The position numbers were made by a program, and so were the translations under genes. Below the pieces are notes generated by a model that searched no databases, was not told where the DNA came from, and saw only the letters and a list, made by a program, of their open reading frames with translations. From positions 45,501,169-45,565,168 of the forward strand of contig OX485806.1 of the NCBI GenBank assembly GCA_950295325.1: a stretch of 64,000 bases of DNA. Reading direction: 5' to 3'. Numbering within the stretch: position 1 is the first letter of the stretch; each line of letters opens with the position of its first letter. Below are positions 13,261 to 29,100 of this stretch, one piece after another. The stretch comes from Polytrichum commune. Taxonomy: Eukaryota > Streptophyta > Polytrichopsida > Polytrichales > Polytrichaceae.

Positions 13261-16200
13261 ATGTTTGTATCAGCTGTTATACGCGTGCTTGTCGGAGCTG
13301 TAGGGGACAGCTCGTCCGCTGTCCAAGATGCTGCTGCAGCGTCGTTGCGTGGAAATGCTCATCAGTGCGTATTTTGCTACGGAACCTTGCCTTGTCCTCC
13401 ATTTACGTTGGCTGTTTCTTCTACTTTTCTGCTTATATCTCTTTGTGTGAATCATATGTTTCTGTCATCTGCAAAGCATATGATTTTCTTGTGGCCTCTG
13501 GGTGTACATGTGGATGGTATATAATTTGTTCACCACCCTATGATAGGAGTGTAAATGAAGTTCTTTGTTTTTTAATGTGAGTGTTCATTTTGGGAAATTG
13601 GGATTTTAGGATCTAGTCTTACATATGTATGTGTGTGTGTCAATATATATATATATATATATATTGTGTGTGTGTGTGTGACTGAGGTTTGCAGAAAGTT
13701 CCGCTACTGGCACTCGACATGTTTATTATTTTTTGCACTTTATTATGGGTGCGCTTTGCTTGCAGGAATGCTGTAACAATTCTTGAATGCTGTGCTGCAA
13801 GTCTTCGAGGGGGGAAAAAGGTAGTGGGTATAAGTAACTTCTTCTGTTGGCTACTAGGTATCCATGTTCTCTTAGGTCATACATCAAGTGAGATAGAATG
13901 TATTTAAAATGTAGGGTGGATCTGTTCATAATAGTCAGATGGTGGTCTCTTTTTTGTTGCTATGTGATTAATTTACACATTCCCTCTTTGATAGGAGTAT
14001 GGTATCTTCGTCACTTTAGCAAGCCATCAAAGCATATGTTGAGCCAAGATTGACCCAATGTTTTGTCATGTCCATTTCAGGATCCTTGGTGTGTAGTCCT
14101 GGATCTGAAATTATATGAATTTTGTTATTGATGGATCTTGATGTCTCTGTGCAATGCAGCGTAGTGGACAGCAAGGCAATCAACGGGCAGGTCTACTTCT
14201 TGTTATGGCACATACAGTTCGTGAAATGAGGGATGATGAAGTTGATCCTGGCTTCATGCGCAAAGTCACAAAGCTTGCAATGGCCGATCTTTCTATGAAC
14301 AAGGTTATAGTAGGAGTTGGCTTGTGGATGATATCAAAAAGCGGTCAATATCTGTAGTCTAAGTCTTCCATGAATCTCTTGATAGTTTCAAAGATACTGT
14401 AGTTTTTTGTAAATGCAATGGGTGTCCACAGTCTAATAGTGTCAATGGATTCTTGTGTCTGCGCAGGAGATGAACCCTGATTGGCTGCATGCTGCGTCAA
14501 GTCTTCTTGTGGCTCTTGGGTCTAGGCTTCCAGATATGGTAAGAGCTAAACAGCTACTGGTTGTTACTGATTAGGAACACAACGTTTGTGTGTGCTTTCA
14601 GTTAAGTTTGGAAACACGACTTTTCAGCTGTCTGAGTTATGGATACTGTTTTACAACGCAGATGATGGATGAGATCTTTAATCAGTTGGCGGGAACTTCA
14701 GTGCCTGTCATAGCCCTTGTCCAAACTTTAGCAGAGTTTGCCAAGTTACACGGTTGGTGCTGTTATCACTTTCTGGTGCTATTTAGCTTCTGTATGTGTG
14801 CTCTTCCAATAGGATAAAAAAATTTAGTGGATTTAGTGATTGTAAATTGTGCACATGTTACCTACATTTTGAGCTTGTGTGCTTACATTATGTCCAGCTG
14901 ACTGTGTAGTTATCAGTCTAGATATACACATTTCAAATACATGGACTGCATTGTGGAGTATTATGAGAGCCCTGGCTGTTCTCATTTGGTGCTGACTGCA
15001 TGTTTTATTTTATTTTGATGGTTTGTATGATTGGGAAATGGAAGCTTTGCAGTTTGCTCCACGATTGAAGAATGTCCTCTCCCGTGTGCTTCCAGTGCTG
15101 GGAAGTGTGAAAGACTCACAGAGGAAAACTTTTGCTGATGGTAATATTTGGGTTTGTAATGGGTTATAGAAATACACTATGAATGTATAGGCTATGGATG
15201 TAATGGGTTATGGATGAGAAGTTATGACTTTTAATAAATTGCTACACTGTCCAAGTCTATACCATTTAATTGTAAATTGCTTGCTGTAGATCCTGCAGAT
15301 CTACACTTTGATTAGCTATATTTCTCATTCAAAATCTTTGCTCTCTGAAGTACTAGTTTGCGTCCATGTCGTCTAGGAGACTGTATATGGATATTTGGAG
15401 AGTTATCTGTTCTGTGTACCAATGCACATCAAATGAGGACTATCTGCAACAATTATGCACTTTGTCAAACCTAGGGTGAACTTTGCATTTAGCTGTCAAT
15501 TTGTGGTTTCTGGTTTCATTCTATGACATTAATAATCATAGCATGCTGTGGGGGATAACCTCAATCACCCTGTGGAACTTGTTGATGTTCATGTAAGGTG
15601 TCTGAGATGAAGAATGTTCAGAACGTTACTCAGAACTTTACTTGCTATAGACTTGTATAACTGGAGTCCACGGTTTTATCCACAAGTATTGGTTGTCTTG
15701 ATAGGGTTTGTAGAACTGAGGGATAGGGGATACCAGCCTGTGTGCTGTAGAAAGGAAGTGGTGCAGAAAGGAAGTTTGTCCCCTCTCCCTCTCCCTCTTT
15801 ATTTACATGCAGTATTCTTAAATATATGCAATGAGATTTTGCATTATTTTCTTGAGATTATGTCGCTTAGGAGAACTCATTGTTTGAAATTATCATGATC
15901 AATTAGGCAATGTGCTATCCTGGGTAGTCAGTGTTTTCTTGATTTCTGTTATAATATCAGATTCAGGACTCTTGCCAAAATATATGATACAGAACTGTTT
16001 AATAAAATTATGTCCAATGATAGTGTTGCTCCCTTTCTTTTGCAAACTCAAAATTTTGTAGTTATCCACCAGCTTTCGCTAAAGAATGTTGAATATTGCA
16101 GCTATGACATCCTGGTGTGAAGCTGTTTCTCAATATCAGGAAGATGCTCATACACCTTCCCCCCTAGGTGATGACTTGCAGTGAGTACCACAACTTCAGA

Positions 16201-19200
16201 CCTATGACATGTTGTGGCTCATGAGCTTCATTCAAACTAGTATTGACATAACCTTGTCTTGTAGGTCAAGCTTCAAATACTTTCTTAGTCAGTCAAGAAA
16301 TCATGAATCTGTGTAAAAGTTGTTACAAATGATATGCACATAATGGTTTTGTGTAGAGCACTCCTTCACTCAGCATTTGAGCTATTTCTCAATTCATGGG
16401 TACTTTCTCGAGATGGAAAGGTAATCTTTTGAATCTCTGAATGTTTTGTGCAAGGAGCAGATTATTTGATCTTAATTTCAGTATGTCATTCTATATTGCT
16501 AAGAGTACATATTTGTCTATACAATTATGAAAACCACATTCAGCTAAACGGTTTGCATCTGGTCCCCATTTATATTCCAGAACTCATGTTCATCTACTTT
16601 TCAATGATGGGGGTGTTTGAACTGCTGGTTGAGAGTTGAACAAACAGTTGCTTGTAAGAACAGGTTCGTTCAGCCACAGCAGAAGCCTTGGGTGAACTGG
16701 TGGGTTTGATCAGCAAACTACAACTGACAATAGCCCTTCCTAAATTGCTCCCAGCTATATTGTCAGTGTATGTTTTTATTGCTTGAACACTCACAAAATT
16801 TATTTTCATCTGGATGCATTACATACAGTTTCTGATTGTGGAAGGTTGACAAATGCTGGCAGTCAGACACAATTGTATGTCATCTGAGGGGACTTTGTAG
16901 TCAATGTGCTTAGTTATTATGTGACCATACTGCCCATCTGCAGATATAAGAAAGAAAAGGAGGATCCGCTGCCAGCTGCACATAGCCTGCATATGGTCTT
17001 GAATGCAGTGCTTTCTAGTTATGGTGCTCCACTAGTTGATTTTCAGGTACTTATGGTTTTGCAACATATCAGTTTTGAAAATTGTATGAAGATGATGATT
17101 CATGACAAAGGAATGATGCAATTGGAATATAGCTTCACCAAATCCGTTATCCTGTGGGGAGATTAGATCGTTTAGGTTGTCCTTGATGCAGATGGTGACT
17201 GGGTTTGATACTGGTTCTATTGTTTTTGTACAGGTATTATTGGCAACATTGAATGTACTGCTGCCAATGGCTTACTTCTCTACAAGCAAAGGAAGTGGAG
17301 TTGAGCTGAGTTCATACTTGAAGGTGCTCTTTTGTTTAGTATTTAAGCAGTTAAACTTCAGTATTTAAGCATCTTAACTTTGTTACAAACTTGCACTTTT
17401 TGAAGGAAAATATATTCTATTTATTTCTGTAATGTTTATCAAAATTTTAATCCCTTTCCCTACAGAGCCTGAATGAGGTTCTACACTGCTTTGTTACAAT
17501 TGGAGCAGTTTATCCAGAGGAAATGTATACTTTTTTACTACATGTATGTATTCCTCCAACATTCTGAATTTTTGAAATAACGTCAATGTCTATTTGTATT
17601 CTGCATCACTACTTAAGAGTATCTCTACATCTGGTTGTACTCTTATTTCCTATATAAATGTGTGTCTCTGACATTGTAATTCTTGAAGTAGCATCAATGT
17701 TTATTACAATTTTGCAATATTAAGAAGGGTACTTTACATCTGGTTGTACACCTGGTTACCTCGCTGACATCCTGTTATGTTGACGTTTGTATGGCTCTTA
17801 CACAGTCACTTAGTTTTTGATTAAGAGGGTTGTATCTAACAAGATATTTGGTTGCCATCTTCCAGCGTTTAGGCACCAGAGAAGATCCAATATGTCTAGG
17901 ATCTTGTTCTGTGATCAAGCACCTCTTAACAAGGTACTGAGTTTGAGTTGGATATACAGCAACTCAAAAGTTTCAATCTGACCTATTGGACGGCTTGTAG
18001 TTATCATTTGATATGTTTTCCTTGTTCCATTATATATTCCTATATATGATTTCTCGGTGTCGCCTTTTCAGTCGATTGTCCTGTAATGATGATTTATACT
18101 ATTCCCTCCAATGGTGTCCATTTTGCCCTTGAGCACGCCTGAAATGCTTGAAATTTTGCTCTGTACAACCTTCTTATGTTGGGCATAACAGGCTATCAGA
18201 ACCTTGGGGATCAAGGAAAATTGAGCTCATTGAGGCAGTGGGGGATCTCCTACAAGGGCGAGACCTGAAGACAAGAAAAGCAGTCGCTGAGGTGCGAGAT
18301 CATGAACAGTGGCCATAATGCTGGTTTTTGTAGATCAGTTTCCTTGTGAAGTATTCCATGCATATTCAGCAAACTCTTCTTCACCTTTAAAGGAGCTCTG
18401 GTGTTAACACATGAGTTGCATTCAATGAATAAATACATTGACATTGGAGCTTGTGACTGATCCTTCCTGTGTTTCCTTTTCTAGCTTGTTGTCATCATGG
18501 CATCACATGGGGTCTTCCACAAGGACAATGGAGAACCATTTGTCGAATTTTTAGTACAGCAGTGTGCAATTTCTGATGGTGAAGTTGAGCGTGTTCAAGC
18601 TGAACATGCGGCCATTGAGAAGGCTATGGGAGTGCTCTTGGCTTCTCCTAATAAAACTGAGGTGGGCCTCTTGATCAGTCACTTGTATAGCAATAATTGT
18701 GATTCTTTGGCTTTTGTTTATTGTTATTCTTTTAGTCAGAATTTGAAATGATCTCTTTATGGTGAACTGTTAGCTGATTGTTGTGCTGGAAATACAATGT
18801 ACAGATAAATGTGGGGGCTGTATCCCCCTCTGAGTTGCGAGCTGTAAGTGAGAAAAGTTTGCTCTTGCTTGCAGGCACTATTGCTGACATGGAGGTAATT
18901 TTATGCTACCTACTGGTTATTAGTAAGGCTAGAAGTCAAGAGAAAGAAGTGTTTTGTTGTGCACATACTGCTCCTTGGAGAATGTTCCACATCTTTGATG
19001 TCTTATCTGAACATACTAGATAACGATCATGCTGAGGAAATCTGAAATTCTACCACTCTGGGCAGGTTGGTTTCTGCTCCAGATGCCAATTCTTGTGGTT
19101 CAGCATGAGTAGTAGGGGGGACATAAATTGTTTCACTACCAAGCTCATGCATGTGCTGTTGTACTGTACTTGTCTACATTCTTGTTTCTGTTCTGACATT

Positions 19201-20115
19201 GCAGATGCTGTGTTGGTTGCATATTGGTGAAATTATTGTAGGTTGTTCTTTGGCCCTTTTTAATAAGGATGCTTCTGCTTGAGAAATACACTGGTGCTGT
19301 TGCTACAGTAAGTCCTGAACGGTCTAGTTAGCCATAATTGTTGTTGACATGCTTTTCCTACATTGATGATGATGTAATTGCTCTTTTTAACATACATGGA
19401 TTCAGCACATATTGATCTTTGCCTCAATGAGTTTTTTGTTCGCTTCCTCTAGTTTGGACCCATAAAGATTGTTGATGAAATGAGGGTTTGCGAGTGCATC
19501 TCTGAAGCCATCAGGGTTACGACACTTGGTGTACGACACTTCTAGTAACTACAAGGACTTCAAATTTCCCTAGGTCTATGTAATTTTGAAGGACCTCTTT
19601 GGGTGGGTTGCACCTAGTATGATTCTAAAGAGGAATGTACTCAACACTTGCAAGGCGGGACATGAGACCCTACCACTTGGGCTGGTTGAACTTGCACTTG
19701 CATTACTAAAATGTGTATTTTCCAAGTCCAATCTGCATTCTGATCACTATAATTGTCAAGATGGTGGGTTATAATTCAATGCAGTGTGAAATTCTGTTGG
19801 TTGTTCCTTACCTGCAACGTGATCACTTTGGGGTGCCAGGTATGTAGATGCATTTCTGAGTTCTCCAGACGCAAGATTTCTCGTGGGGAGCCTATATTTG
19901 TAGACTATTCGTCACATCCAGATATCCCACAACCTGAGGTTTATATCTTTCTGTTGAGTGTGCATGTTTTTATACTGCAGTTAATTGTATGGCGCCTTGC
20001 TGTGACATGTGTATCTCAAGCACTTAATTGTTGATGGTAGGATTTTGTTTCAAGACTGGGTTTCTCCTTTTGTTTTTAACCACATCTGGATTCATTGAGG
20101 AGTGTGTTGATCATA

Positions 20116-20161
<46 letters not shown>

Positions 20162-23100
20162 TTTGGACAGGAGATATTAGCCCGATTGTTGGTCCTGCTT
20201 CAAGATCCTATGGCAAGGGAGCAGCTTGGATCTCGTATTTTAACAGTAGGTGTCCTTTTCCTTCTGGGCAACAACTGGGCGATGATTCTATTGTGAAAGT
20301 TTCTTACAGTTTGTTGCAAGTGATGATATACCTAGGAAATGACTGTCTCATTCACACACAATTGATTTTTGAGTGGTCTCTGTTGCAGGTTCTTTACTAC
20401 ATTGGCCCACTATTTCCCCACTCAGTGGGTCTTCTCTGGGAGGTTGAGGTGTGTTTATCATTCTATCCATAATGCACGTGGGGAAATGATATTGTTGTAG
20501 TTGTTTGATGGACTCTGTTGTCCCTTCAGAATTCAATCAGATAATAAGTTCTGTAGGAAAACGTTTGCATTTAATCTACATGTTGTTATGGACCATCTAT
20601 ATATCATTATATTCAGTGTTAAGAAGTTGTTGATTAGGTTAGGTCATAACTGGGTTGTTTTACTTTTGATTTACCTGACTCTCATGGTAACCTTTAGATT
20701 CCCAAGCTGAAAGCCTATATCAGTGATACTGATGATATGCGAGGCGACGCACTGCAGGAGCCAATCTGGGAGGATATGATTATACACGTAAGCATCCCTA
20801 GCGTGTTTTGGGTCAGTTGAAATTCCTTCTTAAGTATACATGTATCAAATAACATTATCTATTTCTTGGATGTTAGCATCTTCGGAAGCAGTGCTAGCAT
20901 TTCTGGATTATTAAGGCCTCTGATTTTATTGTGTAAACTGTATTCAATATCCGAAGATATGTTGGCTTTGACTCCCCATGGCTTTCTAGCTTCTTTGATG
21001 AAAGTTTTTTAAGCTGCAATGCTATGAAGAGGAACTCTTTTAGTCTCTTTTAGTAATGGTAGTTATTAGGAGATGTGTCTTTAAAGTTGCGCATGTCCAT
21101 ATGCTTCTAGGACCCTTTTGCTTATGAGCTAAACTGTGTTTTCCAAGTCCTGTGATGATTTGAGGTATTGATTTTGTTTGTATTTTGCAGCTACTGTCAG
21201 AATCATTGGATGTCATCCGCAATCAAGCTTGGACAATATTGCTTGGAAATGCTTTCACTAAGCAATATGAGCTCTATGTGGGAGACAATGAGCATTCTGC
21301 ATTGCTGCATAGGTGTGTCATGATCAGTGATGAGACACAATGAAGGAATGTTTAAATTTTCTGCATCTGATATCAGAGTATGGTTATCCACGCTTACCTG
21401 GAATCTCTCTATTCCAGAGTTAGGAGTGGATGTCATCCCATGGATTCTGTAAGGATTTATCTTTTAACAGCATTGCCAATGTTGACATAGTTGTCTAAAT
21501 GCTCTGGTTTGTTTGAAGATCTTAGCTGGTCCTTTATGGTCTACTCCAAACACTGATTTGGGAGGGTTGAATTGATCAATTGCCACTCTCACTCAACACA
21601 GAACTGATTGCAGGTGCATTGGCATGTTATTGCAAAAGGTAGACAACAGGACTTATGTACAACAGAAAATTGCGGCAATGTACAAACATGCTAATGTTGC
21701 AGATGAAACCAATCGACTTGGACTTGCAAAGGGCATGGGCCTGGTATTCAATATATGTACTTCTCTACTGAATTGCAATAGTCTGTCCATCGCTCAAATC
21801 CCAAATACTTTGTTCCACTACCAATTCTCCTTTCATATTCATTAAAGCCCAGTCACTTCTTCATATTCCATTTAAAAGCATTTTGAAGTAACTCTTTGAA
21901 TGTACTTACTGACAAATGAAGCTAAACTGTGGTTTTCTACAGGTTGCTGCTGCACATCTTGATACTGTGCTTGAGAAACTAAGAAAAGTATTGGAGAACC
22001 AGTATCAGAAGGGCTTCCGCAGGTATTCTGTGTAGCTTGAACATGTGCTCCAGATGCTTCACACCAAGTTGCTCAATTGGTATTTCTGAACAAATTGTGT
22101 TTGTGGACCTTGGAAGTGTCAGGACTTCTGCTGGAGTGAAATTGCTAACATCCTCTGTGCTCTGCTTGCTAGGCTCATAGCACTAATCTTCTTTCAAGGA
22201 AATACAACTGAGGTGGATGATGTGTGCGCTGCATTGGCCTTGATGTACGGATATGCAGCTTCATACGCACCTTCAACTGCTATAGAAGCTCGCATTGAGA
22301 CTCTTGTGGTGAGCTTATATCTTGTCAGTATGAAAGGACTAATTTCTAGTCAGTAAAGAACAAGTGATAATTTATCCTGACATTTGTACACAATCTGTTG
22401 AGAACACCATTTTCTTTGAGCTTTTAGGAATTCTTGTGTGGGACTGGAATGCGACCACTTAAATCACTCAAAATTTAACAGGATAAGGACACCATCCAAT
22501 GATATCACTTCGGTGGCTATTGAACAGCTTGGCTGCACTTACTCCGTCACTTTTTACCCCATGGTTTGAAAGATTCTGTGTGGCACATCCCAAATCCAGG
22601 TCTTTTAATGGATACTTGTTGCACACACAGACTGATGGAGATACTGGCACAACTAACATCTTATTTCTATCTAAACCTCAGTGAACAATCTTCTACTACC
22701 TGATTTCAGGCAGTATCAATTGTATCAGTTCCAGGAGCTTTATTGAACCTAATTATACAGAAGGAATGAGTAACATTTGGTATTAAGTGTTGGTGTCTTT
22801 TCTGGTTGTCATATTCAATTGTCTCATAAAAAAGTCGGAATGTTGTGTCAAGTTTCAGTCACTGTGAGTCACCACAGATCATTAGCTTGTTGCAGCTTTC
22901 CTGCTCTAACTGGCTTTTCCACTCGGTTGATGAATTTTGCAGGGGACCAATATGCTCTCTGGATTTCTGAATGTGCGGTCAGCAGCAGCAAAACAGGCAG
23001 TAATTACTGCCATTAACCTTTTAGGTGTGTATTTGGCTCCTCAACTGCCTGATTGACATGTACATAGGAACAGTGTACAATCCTAGGCTGGGGGTGGCAA

Positions 23101-26100
23101 TTGAACTCTAAGACAAGTTATCATTGAGGAATTTGAAGGACAGGTATGGGTATAAGAATCATATTGTTTGGCATTTGTGTGTTACCAGAGCTAGCTTTTA
23201 GTAGTCACATTAAATACATGTTGCAAATACAGTCCTTTGGATGGATGTGAAGTGCATCTGTCTGGTTGCGATTCAGTTGCGGCAAGTGCCCTATGATAAG
23301 GTGTAGCCTGTTGTAAGATTTGCAGGCCAAGCAGTTCTCAAGGCCTCAGCTAATGGAGCATTTTTCCCTCTAAAGAAGAGGGACACTATGTTGGACTACA
23401 CCATGGCTCTCATGGCCAATGAGGGTGCAGGCTATGTCTTGAGCACTTCCAAGGCACTGGACACTGAGCTTTTGCGTACACAGGTGAGTCTTGCAAAGAC
23501 AAATTTGTCAAGGATTCCAACCATTTTAATAAAGAAAAAAAAGCTGTTTTTGTTCTGGAACGTTTTGTTGCACCTTCTCTGTAATAGTTGTCATGGTGAG
23601 CAGGAATTGGCCTTGAATGCTTGCACAACTTTGGTGTCAGTGGAGCCAAAGCTCACAATGGCAACAAGAGATCGAGTACTCCAAGTAAATGACTCTACTA
23701 ATTGTACTCTTCTCTGTTTTCATGAAACCTGATGCATAACTATATATCCAGGTATACTTCTATTGCTTGCTGAATCTTTGCCATGTACATTCAATTTCAA
23801 GTGCGAAGCCTGGACCACAACTTCAAGTAGTTGATCACATGCTTGCATAAATTGTCATGGTGCAATGCATGGATGACCTTATCATTTTTTTTTGGGATCT
23901 CTGGCAACCTTGTTGCTTTGCAGGCGACATTGGGTTTCTTTACATTGCCACCTGAAACAGTGGGTGTCACCAATTCGCTGCTTTCAAATCTGACCACTTT
24001 ACTGTGTGCAATACTACTGACCAGGTAAGCTTGAATGAAACAGTGAGGTACAACTGTGGAGATGTAAAAATTCAAGCCACCAGAAATATAGTCTCTTTTA
24101 AGCTTACTGAGGTGATTTTGTGATATGGCAGTGGAGACGATGGGAAGAGTAGGGCTGATCAACTTCAGCACTTACTCAAGAATCTAGATCAATATGTTTC
24201 CTCACCAGTAGAATACCAAAGGCAAAGGGCTTGTCATACTGTTGTTGCTTTGCTCAAGCAATTTCAGGCCCTATGTACAACCGGGAGCTGCCCTTTCAAC
24301 TGCATAGGAAATTGCTTGCATCTCCGTTCTGCTATTGAGCGTGGTCAGAGTAGCTCTGCAGGTACCAGTGAGTATACAATGTTTTCTTTGCGCTACATTT
24401 GAGGAGATTCTGTCCATTCTGGGTTTTACACCTTATCGTGAGTTTTATTGCAATCATCAAATATTCATTAGTTTTTCTCTATGTCTTTGAGAGATTCTAC
24501 ACCAAGGTGGGAGCTACCATGGAGAGTTATAGAGGAGTTGGTGAACATTCATTCTGGCTATTTTATCATTTTTAAGAATCTTATCTTCATTTCCATAACT
24601 ATAGTCTCCTAACTGAACTGGTAAAACCCTGGTGAAATACAGCTGCTCCCTTGCTGCCTCCAAGAGAAGGATTGAAGCTTGGAGAACGAACTATAGCCTA
24701 TATTCCTCGATGTGCAGATGTATCTCCAGAAGTGAGGAAGGTCTCCACTCAGGTATATAGTCTGGACTTTTTCCATCCCCTTTACTGAGCGGAGTGTTCT
24801 TATCATATCTATAATCTTGTTTTTTAGACAGTGCCCATTTCACTTCTAGCGTATAGTGCCATTGTGTATCTCAAGAGACATTTGTAAAGGGTTTCTTCAC
24901 TCCAGTGAAGTTCTCAGCGGATCATATGTATGTTGTATGATGACACTGTGTATTGTTGACACAAGTATATGTTGAAATTTAGCAAACTATCAATTATTTA
25001 TTTTATGATCTTTAGAAGTTCGCAAAATGTCCGTCTTATATTTAGCTTCTGGGGAGTGCAACCTATTCTTTATGAAAGTCTTCATAGAATCAACAGTAAC
25101 TTGTCAATGATCTGCATTCAATCCTAGAATCTGCTGATCATGTTGTGTGGTGCAATGCAGATTCTGGATCTGTTCTTTAGTATCTCATTACTACTCCCCA
25201 GGCCAGTTGGAGCAGAAGGTTCTGAAAATCGTCAAGCTTCTTATGCTGCAGTTACTTCTCTGGAAGATCTTATAGCTGTTACCAACTGGGTGAGCACTCT
25301 TCTATGTTACTCTATCCTGCACTTCTGTACAGTTGAGTAGGATATATTGCATGACTAGAAAGATGGAAGTGAAAGTCCTCTTGGAGGCCATATGTTTCAA
25401 ACCCACACACTGGAGTTCTCTGTTGGATGAAATCCTACAGCAAATTCTAAGAAGGCACAAAATTAAACCAAAACAGACTTTGTACTGGGATTGCATTGAC
25501 AACTCTGTCCATGCCCCAGCGAGTTTTGGTCTATTATGTAAATATATTTTGCTTAAATATATTCAATTTGTCCAAACATGGATAGAAATCCTTACAGGTC
25601 ACCAGGTTTTGACTCCCTTTTTTTCAAGATGCAACGATTTGCATTTAGGCAGCTGTGGAAGCCTCACCGGGCACTCTGTTGAATCATGACATTTTTTCTT
25701 TTCAAAAGTATATCATTTAAAACAATTGGATATTCCTTATATATTATAACAATGTTGGAGTCATAGGAAAACATGTTATTAATACTACCTTTATCTCTTT
25801 ATTCACAGGCAGCTGTATCTGAAGATACATCTGTGTTGAGGGCCATTGTAACCAATGTTGGAGTTTTATTGACCACTCAAGAGGTAGAGATAAGTGGCCA
25901 GATTCCCTTATGCAGCTGTATTTTGAGCATAGTTTCTTTTTTGTACTCTTGAGATTTTGTATAGGGAGGATAGTTGCATTTTCTCAGGAAGCCTCGATAG
26001 CTAATAGGTGCAGTAAAATCAGACTTTTGTTGAATACTATCTGGTGAATTGACACTGGTGCATCCAGGTGGTAGCTGCCTTGAAGGCATGTGTTGCAGCC

Positions 26101-29100
26101 ATCTGTGACAAAGTTCCCCAAGCTGCGAAAGGATCCATAATTGCAGTTACAGATCTGATAATTTGCCGTGGGGCAGAGTTGCGGCAAGGCGATGCTTCAA
26201 GGTAATGAGTGAGATAAGACGTTGCCTTGGAATCTTCATTTACCTGAAGGGGATGATGCCTTAAGGACCTCTGCATTTGGAACTATGATGCTAATCATCT
26301 TCGAGCTGTGGTATGAAGTAGTTTGACAAACCATAATTATTGTGGCACAGCCGAAATGCCCTAATGAATATGCTTTGGCTGCTAAGCACACTACGGAAAG
26401 ACCTGAGCAAGTGTCAAACATTCTTGAAAGAGCCCATAGTACCTCAATTTAGTCACATAAAATTTTGAATAAACATGAAGTGATCCTCATCTGTGATCGG
26501 GGAGAACCGGCAGTTAGTCACAGATGAACTGGTTGAAGTTCAAGACTGCAGGAAAATTACCCATCATTTCAGAGGACTGTATAGAATATACCCAAATTTA
26601 ATAAAGGAAAACCTAAGGATGTAAACATGTAACCGGTTGGACTTGCAAACACTAGGATCTCAACTGATTATGCCCAAAAATCTCCCCGATCACTGATCCT
26701 CATCCTTGATCTGCATGAGAGAACACACTGTGTAAAGTGGTAAGAGGAGTAAAAGGCACTATTATAACTTGAGACACTTGAATGAGTCTTAGAGATATGC
26801 ATGAAATATTTCTATTGAATTTTGAATGGAAGAGGCTGAGTGCAGTTCAAATATTTGATTCCTATTTGTTGAATCCTTTTGATGAGTAACTACTGAAAGA
26901 TTGTTTGGACTCCTTCATTGCATCAATGTATGCATCTAGGTGGATTAGGAAGTTAGAATGTAAATCTTTTCTAAATATAATAATTTGATTGCTGTGGCTT
27001 GCAGAGTCATTCAAGCTTTGTTTTCAGCTGCATCCTCTGTCACTAACAAAAGCATGTCTCAACAAGTTATAGCAGCTGTAAGAAACTCATTGCATATGTG
27101 CTTCATCAATCTATTTTATGATTTAAATCATTTCTCATGATCTCTATTGGAATTGGAACAGTTTTAGGGTCATGATTTCATTTTAGGCATATTTATGTGA
27201 ATGGGAATGACTTCCATTGGGGTCATTCTTGGTAATAGATCCCTGCTTATTTTTCATGTAAACAGGATGATTTGATTATAAGATTTTGTCTGTTGATTTC
27301 AGATGTCCATACCCGTTGAGAGTACCTCTATGATTGTCTGAAGACAGTTACTGACTCTCTTGAGAATAAGCATGAGTAATCACCTTGGTTGTGATGTCCA
27401 GATGTGTTGTCTTGCAGAACATCCACAAGCGAAGGTGGTCTTCAATGAGGTTCTAAGTGCAGCAGAGAAGGATGGATCTAGACGTGATGGTGTGAAGCAG
27501 AGGGGAGCCTGGCCAGTGCAAGAAGCATATCTGGTTAGGGTCACCTTTCTGACATTGCTTCAGTACTGGGTTGCCTGTTACAATGTCTTAAGGGATGAAA
27601 TGCCTCCTATACAGCTTTTGGATCATATCCAGCTCACAAGGCCTTTACTTGGAATCATGGAAAATTTTCAGCTTTTTCTGTAGAGCACTGGACTTCTGAG
27701 CCGAATAATATCTCCCTCTGAAGTTAGAGTTAGTGGCCACTGGGAGTGGCATTGTGGATAGTCAGAAGTGGATGTATGTTGGCATGGGAAGGAGGAGCAC
27801 CTTTGGGTCAATTTGAGGACGTGGCAAATTTGAGCTAGATGCGAATGGCAGGAAGTTTTAAACTATTGCACAAGGCTTGGATAACTAAACATAACTTAAA
27901 GTCACGGCCAACACCAATCACACTTTTGAGAACATTTGAACAGAAGAGAATCGTTTCATTAGACTACTCAGAACTTCTTGTACGCTGACAGTGTCTTTCA
28001 ACAATTAAACTAAAATCAGGAGAGGAATTGCTTCAAGTTGTAAATCATTGAGGTTGACGATGCTCAAGTTCCTGTTGTATTTTTTGTGAGGTTTTGAGGT
28101 TCAACTTATGCCCTCATTTCTCAAGTGGTTGATAGCTGAGCATGTATATATTTGTCATGGTTTTAGTGAATGTGTCGAGTTGACTGCTGATGAGGAGAGT
28201 CATGTTGAGTTGTACAAACGAAGCATATTTGTAACTTGTAACCTCATTGGTGGATGCATTAACATGGTTTGCAGGCTTTTGCGAATCATTGTAACTTGTC
28301 ACTCTCGTTTGTGGATCATGTAGTGGGCATCCTCAGCCATGTGCCTATATTTAGAGATGACGATATCGATAAAGCCGACTCCACTCAAAACATGGTTCCG
28401 CATACCCTGAATGAGCTTCCTGTGGCAGCCACATTAGCACTTGGTTGTATATTCAGGTGACGTCTAGTCAGATCAACAGTCTGGAGTCTTGGATGAACAT
28501 TTTATAGTGGATGTCACTGTTGGCAATGAATGTGAAGACTTTTGCTGTCTCTTGGCTTGGTTTATAGTGTTCACCCCTTAGTGTTGGTATATGACATAAC
28601 CTTTATAAGTCACATAATTAAATTCTTCAAAGAACTCACATATTGACTGTAAAGGGGTTTTTGGGTAGGATCTTGTTTAGGTGCTTGTCACATAGCTGTG
28701 TTTTTGGTTCAATTTTGCAGATATCAATAACCTTGATGTTTTCATTTGCATCTTCTGTGTGCTTGGATGAAGTGTTGATTTAATCAATGATATTTCTTCT
28801 GTCCAGAGGTGGGAATGAGGTGGCCAAAAAAACTGTTGAGATCCGATATCCAGCAGTTCTTTGTGCTTTGATATTGCGAATTGGGAGTTGCCATGGTACT
28901 GTGAATCTTGATGAGCAGCCCCTGAGGTACAAATATTTTCTGTCTATCAAATTGTGGTCAACAGGGTAATATAGGCTAATCTAGTGTACTTTTAAATACT
29001 GCCCCTTGCTACTTGTTGAGTGAGTACAGAGATTCTGAAGGATCTTCCTAAGTTGAGTTTTTGAGAAGTTTAGCCTTTTTACTTGGAAGAGACTAACTCT

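Noticed and set aside
25333-25689. Open frame of 118 codons between SGR6 exons 32 and 33
   Set aside because: It lies in an intron, has no exon-like borders and would disrupt the conserved protein.
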